This document shows positions 23,175 through 31,704 of a DNA stretch of 64,000 nt, in pieces. The translations under genes and the position numbers were made by a program. Within the stretch, counting starts at the first letter, position 1. Each line of letters opens with the position of its first letter. Under the pieces are notes generated by a model. That model searched no databases and was not told where the DNA came from. It worked only from the letters and a program-made list of their open reading frames with translations. The stretch spans positions 248,001-312,000 of the forward strand of contig JAKMXF010000188.1 of assembly GCA_024704765.1 (NCBI GenBank), written 5' to 3'. This DNA is from Oopsacas minuta (taxonomy: Eukaryota; Porifera; Hexactinellida; Lyssacinosida; Leucopsacidae).

Positions 23175-23474
23175 TAGTGTTTCAATATTGCATATTTCAT
23201 TCTAGTAATAATTAATATATACTAGACTTTACTACATTTATTAAGATGTGTTTAATAGGAATCTACAAATTGATGTTTATCAAGAGTAAATATATACCAA
23301 ACAAATATTAGATTAACATTGGTAAACAAAGCAAAGTGTGAAGGATTACTAACTACTTATGAATAAACAAAAAGTAAGAATAGTTAGATTAACAGTATAC
23401 GAAATAACTGAGATATACTTAAGTATGAATTATGTGAACAATTTTGATTATCAGGAGTACAATAGTTAATCAGA

Positions 23475-24700
23475 ATTCAGAAAATGCAAAGTTTCTTGTC
23501 ATCTCTCCACAAACTACTATTTCTCTTCCTTGATTATCTACTGTAACTCCTTAAGGTTCAGATACAGATATCCTGTGTATAATTTCGAATTGAGAGTTAA
23601 AAATAGAAATTGAGTCGATGTTATAACCAGAATTTAATCTGAAGTAAGAATATTGTCAGGACTGTCAATATAGGAGAACCAAGGAGAATCCACCTGTAAT
23701 CTCCGCCCTCGAGAAATAAAACTCTTCTATAGAATGAGATTGTAGTTATACAGATGAAGACATGGATTAGACAAATCTAGAATAAATCTGAATTCTCTTG
23801 TTGGTTTAACGTCAAGAGGGTTTGAGAGTTTATCATGTCCAAATTGTGTTTTGAAGCCAAGTTCTTTGGAAAGTATCTGCATATGATTATTATAACTATC
23901 ACATATGTATACCTCTCCAGTAGATTCATCAATTGTCAGACTACGAGGATTATTAAATGTTAATTCTCCTTTCCCAGATTTCCCCACTCTAGAAATTAAC
24001 TTCCCATTAACTTCATAATTGAGAATATGGCCGCTTCCTTGTGAAATTAGAATTCTATCTCCACATATAGCTATCCAAATTGGATGTTCTATCTTCCTGT
24101 CTACAAATTTGAATAGAAACTTGCTATTCTTATTGACTACTTTCACACTATAATTCTCCCAATCAGCTACATTGATATTTCCTGTAGTATTATCAACAAC
24201 CACTCCTTTTGGAAATTTCACAAACACTGACTATAGGATCTATTTTGCTCTTATAGCCTATAGCAGAGACTATTGTCTCTAGCAACTTGCCTAGCTTCTT
24301 AACTATCACACACAAAATGTACAAGTTTTGGTTGAATTGGAGTCTCAATTGAATCCAGTTGACATGCAGTTGTTCATTGACTAACTTGAGTATATTCTCC
24401 TATGAACATTCGATATTAGTAACAGGTTTAGATTTAATATCTTGCTTCAATGTGTTGAGGTATTTCTTCTTCTCAAATGCTATATCACATTCTCTTCTAT
24501 AAGAATGATAGGAAGCTAGAACCTTATCGGGTCACTTATTAGCTCATATTCTCTTGCTTTCAAGCAATCAGATAATTCTCTGAATTCTCTTTCAATCCTC
24601 TCCCTTACTCGACTCAATTCAATCATAAAATTGTATTCTCCTCTATATCTCGCCAATGGATTAGCGGTAGCTATTAGTTTTGTTATGTCACTTCATAAAT
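23475..24700 (-). pseudogene. NHL-repeat protein, decayed copy
   Basis: The minus strand encodes a clean run of NHL beta-propeller repeats at 23727-24227, with motifs such as FPKGVVVDNTTGNINVADW, ILISQGSGHILNYEVNGKL and SLTIDESTGEVYICDSYNNH. Further upstream (to about 24700) lies coiled-coil coding sequence (VRERIEREFRELSDCLKARE) interrupted by stops and frame changes. Downstream, to about 23475, the propeller continues in other frames (a GRRLQVDSPWF stretch, then an in-frame stop). NHL proteins with an N-terminal coiled coil are usually TRIM-like or signalling scaffolds. The broken frames show a pseudogene, or a heavily misassembled gene. Confidence 0.75.
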
Positions 24701-24924
24701 TAGATTTAGTTTAGGAAATCAGACATAGTAGGTTATCTATTGAGCTCTAAACTAAATATAACAAATATATATCTACTATTCTAGAGTATATATCAGATTA
24801 CTACTACGTATAATCATTTATAAATTAGTGTAGTGTAATTACACTTTCTCAAGAAAACTGTCAAGATGGTAGGAAGATTGTCAAGAATCTCAAGAGACTG
24901 TAATAGCGTAGAGAAGAAAGAGAG

Positions 24925-25445
24925 CTAATAACGAAGTATATGAACCTACAGGTCTAACTTTATATGAACGCAATCAGCTGACATACATAATTGATTCTGG
25001 TAAATGTCATATTAAAGTTGTTACTTTTGAGGGAAACTTTGTCACTAATTTTGGACGAGACGTACTCGAGGAGCGATGGGGTATAGCAGTAACAGAAGAT
25101 CCCTTCTTCGTTACGGATATTGCACTCTATGTTTTGTTCCAATTCAGTGATTTAAAGCTAGTGAGGACTGGTACCAGAAGGTCAGGAGAGGGAGAGCTAG
25201 ATTGTTCTACAGGACTCTGTAGATACAATAACGGAGAGTCGGAGACGTGTTGACTGTATGTAGCTGACAATACAATTACAGAGTTTGTATTTACTCATGA
25301 GAACTTAAATTATCTGGGTACTTAATAACTACATTTACCTGTAGATGTAAAATTAACTCCAACAGTAAAGTAGTGCTAGACAAGAGCTTAAATCGTGTTC
25401 ACTTCTACTCAAGAAAAGGGCACTTGATAAACATTTCTCTGCAGT
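24925..25445 (+). pseudogene. Second NHL-repeat fragment, divergent orientation
   Basis: On the plus strand a frame beginning near 24935 reads as NHL propeller blades: YIIDSGKCHIKVVTFEGNFV, then WGIAVTEDPFFVTDIALYVL and SGEGELDCSTGLC, ending at a TGA near 25252. After a gap the family pattern resumes in pieces (DVKLTP, then a stop, then VVLDKSLNRVHFYSRKGHLI) up to about 25441. Start, several blades and frame are lost. It points away from the minus-strand NHL pseudogene, so the two form a head-to-head pair of relics. Confidence 0.7.
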
Positions 25446-27061
25446 ATACTACCTACTTTGGTATGTAATTCATACTTCTTCTGTTTGGATCCAACAAGAG
25501 ATATCCTAATCACATATTACGATAGTGATTGTACATAACAAGATATTCTCTACCCCCGGCCAGCCAGGAGCGCCTGGGTCTTCTAAAAGGACAACGAACG
25601 TCCAAAGTCTGAGGGGCCATGCCCAGGGACGCAAGCAAGGAGTTCAAAATTGGTGCTGTAAATAATAAGTACCTCCACCAGACATCAAGATTAACACTTT
25701 TGAAGTAATATGTTAGTATAAACATATGGATTGTCTTCCAATTTTGCGAAATATATAATATTACGATAACGATGCACCGCTAATGGGACGATTGGGGAAC
25801 GATATATGCACAACTAGGCCATTTTGGGTGGCAAGTGCCCACCCAGATTCCTCACTGCCATAATACAAAAGTGTACGTCATCTTTGCCCACCCAGACTCA
25901 GGAGCCTAGTTGTGCCTATGAGAAACAATGTCAGTCCTAGAACGCAGCACGCAGGGGCTGCTTAGTCGCCTAATTTCATTACTATTTCAACAATGGCCGC
26001 ACCACTTTCATTAGCTTCTGACTCCCGCCATTCATAATTGCACACAAACGTCGCGCTGATTACACAAAGTCGCAGTAGCTTTGCAAACAAGTGTCACTAT
26101 ATACAAAATTTCTTACACAAATTTGTACCAAAGTTGAGTACGAAGATTGCACTAAATTAAACACACGTGTCGTACTTCCTGCATATCCTATATGAAATTA
26201 AGAAATTACAACGAATTGGAGCAATTCGCGTTAATTCCGCTATTTAATCTCCCCCTGATAATTCTAATGAAGTAAAGAACTAAATCTATGGAGCTTGCTA
26301 TGGTTATTAAATAGGATATTTTCTCGAATTATTTACTATAATTATTCCTATTCAATATTCTAATTGAATTATTTGTGGATTTTCCTATCTCTTTGTAAAG
26401 TAGCAAATAGTTCTTCCAGAGATTAGTGGAAATCCTTATTATGGATTACATATTTGCAGGGATGGAACACAGCAAAGCTGTTAAACTACCAACCCAATAT
26501 TGTGGCTGTTAACAGCTGTCACTAATTTTTACTTAACACTTCCCTCCCTATTTGTGTTACTTAAATTCGAATTAAATTCTTCAAAATATGGATAATATTA
26601 TAGAAATATATAGCTTAAACTTACCTTGAGTTTGAATGTTGGAAGCTCAAAATAATTGGCTGTAAACAGCAAAAAGATTAGATTTGAAAGCTCAAATGAC
26701 TGCAACTCTAAACTATTAATTGTTTGGAAAATTGTAGTTGTTAACAGCCAAAGTAAGTTCTTAACATCATTTCACCAACCCTACCCATATAACCATGTTA
26801 GAGATAAACTAACTGTATGCAGAATGTGTTCGGTATTCTTACTTTTCGTCAAACAGGGTCTATTCTCTTTTGTAGACGTATAGACTTGTGATGGTAAAAA
26901 AGATCAAGGAGACATGAACATGACTCCTATATTGAATATTAAGATCCAGGGGGTAGAGGATACATCCTGATCGACAGGAAAATCAATTACATGAATGATA
27001 GTGGCAGAGCCCAATAGAAAATCGGACACTATGCCCACATATTATCTCAAAACAAGAAAAA
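25446..27061. other. Gene-free stretch with repeat fragments
   Basis: No gene is supported. A GC-richer patch lies at 25550-25640. Near 25795-25915 two GCCCACCCAGA motifs and two CTAGTTGTGC-type motifs in opposite orientation outline a small inverted-repeat fragment. Near 26490-26755 the phrase TGTTAACAGC or a variant occurs three times, suggesting an old local repeat. Confidence 0.45.
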
Positions 27062-27480
27062 TTTATAACAATTACTCTTTCAAGTTGGTTATCAGTAAAT
27101 TCTCGGCTCGCTTTGTTTACATATACCCTCAATATCAAAATACTTAAGTATAGTGCCCAAATCTAAGGTATATGTCTTCTATTGATCTATGCATGAAATT
27201 TGCTTGAGATGTAATGTAACGGCGGGTATGTATTACAGGTATTTTTAGAATGAAATGTAGTCACATGCCTATGGGATTCTTGCGTTGCAAGGAAAATTAT
27301 TATCAAACCATTTCATGACGGGAAATTTTACGCTGATTAAGAACATCGACAGGTTAATTGGATTGACAAGATGTGCACCCAGCGTGCACATATTTTGTCA
27401 ATCCAATTAACCTGTCGATAGGTGTATTCAGGGTGTACCAGATGACGGCTACCTGTCACCAAGGGCTCACCCTTGACTAA
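27062..27480. repeat. Composite repeat unit A: block X, block Y, hairpin, COLGALT fragment
   Basis: Four parts follow each other. Block X (27062-27244) is almost identical to 30164-30340. Block Y (27245-27345, starting TTTTTAGAATGAAATGTAG) matches 29698-29803. A hairpin at about 27346-27417 has arms built on TCGACAGGTTAATTGGATTG. Then about 60 bp match the COLGALT exon (GATGACGGCTACCTGTCAC, then AGGGCTCACCCTTGACTAA). In unit B at 29.7 kb the same parts are in the order Y, hairpin, COLGALT, X. Confidence 0.85.
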
Positions 27481-27579
27481 TTCAAAAATATTACATGGCT
27501 CAACGAAATTACTCACATATAACAAATTTACAATCCAGTTATAATATACACGATTAACAAATTGCTTCGGGCTTTATGA

Positions 27580-27952
27580 TTATGGAGTTTGGTAAGGTTC
27601 AGTGTCTGTAAAGTAATACTTATCTCCTACGAAGTGTGTAGGCTCCAATACCAGAGGCTCAACAGAGTACACCTTCAAATCACGAGGATGGAACTTCTGG
27701 GACCAATCTTTTCGTGGATGTTTATCAAACATAATGGGTAGATACTCATCAACAGCCATTATATTTCTCAATGGTTCCTGAGCTAATAGTTTCTTAGCTC
27801 CTCTAATTGATATCATGTATCCCACCGTCCAATAGGTGTAGTCAGGGTGAACCAGATGACGGCTACCTGTCACAAAGGGCTCACCCTTGACTAACCGTTT
27901 GCGGCCTAAATAAATGAGATCCCAGTCAAGAGACAAACTCTTAACCTCACTT
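27580..27952 (-). CDS. COLGALT: Procollagen galactosyltransferase, last exon (partial gene)
   Basis: COLGALT enzymes add galactose to hydroxylysine of collagens in the ER. The minus-strand exon after a plausible acceptor (CTCCCAG at about 27953-27959) encodes about 123 residues. Marks are DWDLIYLGRKR, GSRHLVHPDYTYWTVGYMIS, GAKKLLAQEPLRNIMAVDEY, LPIMFDKHPRKDW, and a C-terminal VEPLVLEPTHFVGDKYYFTD close to the family pattern. The protein ends soon after, without the KDEL-like ER retention signal of vertebrate enzymes. I found no clean upstream exons; the only upstream coding sequence is a frameshifted copy at 29879-30165. This may be the last exon of a gene with missing exons, or itself a partial copy. 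Confidence 0.65.
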
Positions 27953-28348
27953 CTGGGAGCATTTGAATCGGATAATGCCGCCAGGAGGGCGTGATCGGGC
28001 TGCACGACACATTGTGGGTGTGGAAGAGGTTGGCATTGCTAGAGAAGTTGGAGTAGACATCAAATATCCAATATATTATAAGTTTATAAGTGCACTATTA
28101 AGAGCGGTAAATTTATGATAAATATGTTGACAGTTCAAAACCTATAAAATTGGGTATATATAAATGTTGGTTTCTTAAATAGGAGTAAACAGGGATATAG
28201 AATACGATTTTAACATTTCAAAAATGTCTAATAAGATTATTAAAATTCAATTTTATCTTTCTTTACTAAAATAGCTATTTAGTAGAATAATTTAGTTTGA
28301 ATAATCCTCTAAAATTCAATTGGTAAAATTTACATATATTAAAAAGTA

Positions 28349-28758
28349 CAGTAGACATGTCCATTAGGTGCAGTAGACATGTCCATTAGGTGCAGTGGAC
28401 ATGTCCATTAGCTCAACTGCTTGTAGGTGTTCAAGACTAGTGTCATTGGACATAGAAGATCCCCGCCCGAGTTATTAAAAGTCGGGTGTGCAGGCTTAGT
28501 ATCTAGAGTAGCGATAGAAGGAGTTTTACATGAAGTTGAATTTGAAATTTCTTAAAATAGAGACAATATTGTCAGTGAATTTATACTCACTACAATTGAA
28601 GAGAAATTTGCATTTCTTGGATTCGTTACGATCATGACGTGACTCTGTGAGCATGCACGCTCGACTGTTTAATACCTCGGGATGGAGGGAATCTCCTATG
28701 TCCAATGACAGTAGTCTTGAACATGTACATCCAGTTCACCTAATGGACACGTCCACTG
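28349..28758. mobile_element. 410-bp palindromic MITE with tandem termini
   Basis: Flanked by TA on both sides (28347-28348 and 28759-28760). The left end is a 22-bp unit (CAGTAGACATGTCCATTAGG plus TG) in three tandem copies. The right end is the inverse of CAGTGGACGTGTCCATTAGG, present once. Inside, both arms continue as inverted copies: TTCAAGACTA, GTCATTGGACATAG and a CCCGAG-TATTAAA block. No open frame. Confidence 0.85.
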
Positions 28759-28823
28759 TACGTTTTCATACCTCAGAATTTAAGTCGGCACAGACGGTGA
28801 TTTGAGATTTTTATTATTATATA

Positions 28824-29061
28824 TCACAAATTTAGTAATAGTTCTATTTCTTTTTGCCAAAGCTCCTCTACTTCAGCTCTCAGCATGCTCAGTTCTAATG
28901 TTAACTGGTCACGCTCCTCCTCTAGAGTATTACTTCCGAAAATATTTTCGCCTATTCTGACGCTGATACATTTTAGCTCTGTACCTTTTCCGGGCTTTAA
29001 TTTGATTTGGTATTTCAGCTTTGGAAAGGTTCAGACGTTCGTTGTATTGTGTGGATTCCAT
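28824..29061 (-). pseudogene. bZIP-like leucine-zipper ORF with one frame break
   Basis: From the ATG at 29061 the minus strand encodes a basic segment (IKARKRYRAKMYQRQNRRKY) and then a stop. The overlapping frame continues as a near-ideal leucine zipper, with leucines at five successive heptad positions (LEEERDQ, LTLELSM, LRAEVEE, LWQKEIE, L), ending in TGA at 28824. A basic region followed at once by a five-heptad zipper is the layout of a small bZIP transcription factor, here with a single frameshift between the parts. The basic region lacks a clear canonical Asn-Ala-Ala-Arg core, so the bZIP label is tentative. It may be a relic, an unrecognised spliced exon, or a sequencing error in a real gene. 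Confidence 0.45.
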
Positions 29062-29117
29062 TTACTATTTTGAGTGTGTTAACTTGATAATTTCTTAAGA
29101 CAAGTGACTTTTATATA

Positions 29118-29364
29118 CCGTAAACTGGGGCTACTTTGGCCCACTGAGTTTGCTTTAGCCCGAATATTGAAATTTGCTTACGTATCGAATAGATATTGTA
29201 TTTGTATTCGAAATTGTCTCCCGATATTTGAAAGATATTTGAAAATTCTTTAAAAATTTGGCAAGTCATTTTCAAGTATAATACTGAATCTAAACTAGTT
29301 TCTTTGAAACTTTGATATTTGGGCTAAAGCAAACCCAGTGGGCCAAAGTAGCCCCAGTTCACGG
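29118..29364. mobile_element. 247-bp MITE with 46-bp terminal inverted repeats
   Basis: The left end contains CTGGGGCTACTTTGGCCCAC and continues into GTTTGCTTTAGCCC; the right end is the inverse with very few changes. Flanking TA is present on both sides (29116-29117 and 29365-29366). High arm identity suggests a fairly young copy. No coding sequence. Confidence 0.88.
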
Positions 29365-29697
29365 TATGATAATACATTGGAAGTAGTTAATGGTAGCCGT
29401 GTTGCCAATAAATTTCCAAAATTTTTCATGATAAAGTTTGCGCATTTGATCGAGAGTTATAGTAGTGATCACATAGATGGCATATTTTTGCCAATATTCA
29501 CCCATAACTTAAAAATGCACAATTCTTTTCATAAGCGACTCCACTCAAGATAGATCGAGAGCGATAAAATGAGGTAGGACCTAGTCAAATCTCCACAACC
29601 GAGTCAAATGACAATATAGAGCGTTGATACGTGTATAACTAAGCTCAGCTCGCCTAGCGGCGTCGAACGAGAGGTCATTCGATAGGGTTAGGACAGA

Positions 29698-30340
29698 TTT
29701 TTAGAATGAAATGTAGTCACATGCCTGTGGCATTCTTGCGTTGCTAGGGAAATTATTATCAAACCACTTCACGACGGGAAAATATACGCTAATTAAGAAC
29801 ATCGACAGGTTAATTGGATTGACAAAATATGTGCACCCAGCGTGCACATATTTTGTCAATCCAATTAACCTGTCGATAGGTGTATTCAGGGTGTACCAGA
29901 TGACGGCTACATGTCACGAAGGGCTCACCCTTGACTAACCGTTTGCGGTCTAAATAAATGAGATCCCAGTCAAGAGCAAGCTCTTTACCTTACTCATCAG
30001 TTCAGAGAACATATTCCTGAATCCGCTACTGAATCGGTTGTCATCTTCTAGAACGATTACAGTACTTGTCTCTTCTTTCACTACTCTTTCCCAGATGAAG
30101 TAGTGACTCAAGAAGCAGCCTATCTCTCCCTAGGTGATGGGTCGAGATCCCCAGGGGTCTCAAATTTATAACAATTACTCTTTCAAGTTGGTTATCAGTA
30201 AATTCTCGGCTCGCTTTGTTTACATATACCCTCAATATCAAAATACTTAAGTATAGTGCCCAAATCTAAGGTATATGTCTTCTATTGATCTATGCATGAA
30301 ATTTGCTTGAGATGTAGCGGCGGGTATGTACTACAGGTAC
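29698..30340. repeat. Composite repeat unit B: block Y, 35-bp perfect hairpin, COLGALT fragment, block X
   Basis: Block Y spans 29698-29803. The hairpin at about 29804-29878 has two arms of 35 bp that are perfectly complementary (TCGACAGGTTAATTGGATTG onward, ending GTGCAC) and a loop of 5 bases, CCAGC. A COLGALT-derived piece follows at 29879-30165: on the minus strand it reads GEIGCFLSHYFIWERVVKEE, VIVLEDDNRFSSGFRNMFSE and then, after a one-base deletion, the DWDLIYLGRKR exon out of frame. The two exonic parts are joined without an intron. Block X closes the unit at 30164-30340. Confidence 0.85.
29879..30165 (-). pseudogene. COLGALT fragment, frameshifted and intron-less
   Basis: The piece carries the catalytic-domain region with the DD of VLEDD (the donor and metal-binding motif) and the start of the next exon. 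Compared with 27580-27952, one base is missing in the TTGCTCTTGAC stretch, and TAA/TAG stops follow. The splice junction inferred for the other copy is absent here, as in an RNA-derived copy. It is embedded in composite unit B. Confidence 0.7.
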
Positions 30341-31704
30341 TAAGGGCACCACGACACATAATATCTTAAAATTGTGTATTAAAATCTGTCAGTGAGAGTT
30401 CAAATAAATGCCAGGATGAATTTGGGACCAAAGAATAGTGTTCATTATTTCAAGATGTTCACCTACGAAAGTTTCACTAACACAGGTTTCAGTGAATAAC
30501 ATAGACACATTTCGTATATGAAATTATGAATTATCAAATATTGTAGGGAAATTCCTCTATCAAAGTAACATAGTGGCCGGTAACTTAGTATGGTGAATAC
30601 GAGACTTGATACGCTAATGGCAGAAACCTCTTAGGCAAGTATAGATATGTTCCAAATGGCATCTCCCTACATGCATTGGTTGCATTATTATGACTTGTTA
30701 AAGTGTGTTTGATTTGTTTCGCTGCAAACTTCACGCTCATTTATCCCATTAAAATGATAGTGTAATTTGACGAGATTGGGCGTTTCGAAATTTAGAATAA
30801 ATATTTTTTTGAGAATGGTGGAAATATCATGGATTATTCTTTGACAGGGGCCCATGATGCCACGAGTACGCGTTGTCTCGTTCCTAGCCAGCACGCCCCT
30901 GGGGCCAGATTATTCGTGAAAGAATTGGAAATGCAACTAAAACTTTCGGATGAGGGCGTACCACCGAGTCTTGTTATAATAAGATATAATATTTATAGAA
31001 CTATTCATGCCCCGCAAATAATATTTTACTGCCGCTTCCTAACTTAATTTTGAGTGCTACAACACTGCAGGCGGACGATATACAGAGGTGGCCAGTTTTG
31101 GTTTGACAGCACTGTATGTGTATACAAGGCCTCTGAGAGAATCAGAGAGGCCCTGGCCACTGCTAGAATTTAGACTACAATTCCACAAATGAAAACACGA
31201 GAAGAAGTGATAAATATTATACGATATTAGAAGTGTTGTTATATGAATAACGAACTGTATTAGATAAAAGCGTTTCAAATTTCCTTTTCCATATCTAATG
31301 AAGTACAGTAGAACTCGGATAAGACGTACCCCTTCAGGAAGGAATTGTTAGTATGTACTATCCGTAACTAAGTACAAACCGAGTTTGTACTACATAAAAA
31401 TCTATATTATAGATGGAATTTGGTTCAGGAAATGAGTACGTAGTACGTACTAACCGAGTTCCACTGATATGCTCAATCTATACTGTTAAAACGCAATTAA
31501 TCTGTATATGTGTATGTGTTTATATATATCTATACGAGCCTTTGGCTCGTCGCTTCGTGATGAACTCGGCGCATTGCGCCTCGAGACATACATACTTGTG
31601 ATATAATGAATAACTATTACGAAATCTGAAGTAAATGAAGTTGGTTGAAAAGATAAGTAAGACAATATAAAAACTGAGAAACTCTATGAATTAACTAAAA
31701 AATT
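30341..31704. other. Gene-free stretch with repeats
   Basis: No gene is supported. The segment near 31528-31585 (TACGAGCCTTTGGCTCGTCG and CTCGGCGCATTGCGCCTCGA) has a close copy at 10598-10650; GC-rich relatives with CGCTTCGCTTGCTCGCG lie at 47203-47230, 56580-56615 and 63560-63600. A MITE occupies 31306-31466. Confidence 0.5.
31306..31466. mobile_element. pogo-like MITE (CAGTAGAACTCGGATAAGACG)
   Basis: The left end CAGTAGAACTCGGATAAGACG is mirrored by the inverse of CAGTGGAACTCGGTTAGTACG on the right, and the left flank is TA. It is a sister of the element at 39870-40020, which has the same CAGTAGAACTCGG-TA termini. Confidence 0.75.

Noticed and set aside
28349-28414. Three 22-bp repeats, considered as a CRISPR array
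   Set aside because: Units are directly tandem with no spacers and form the end of a MITE in a eukaryotic genome.
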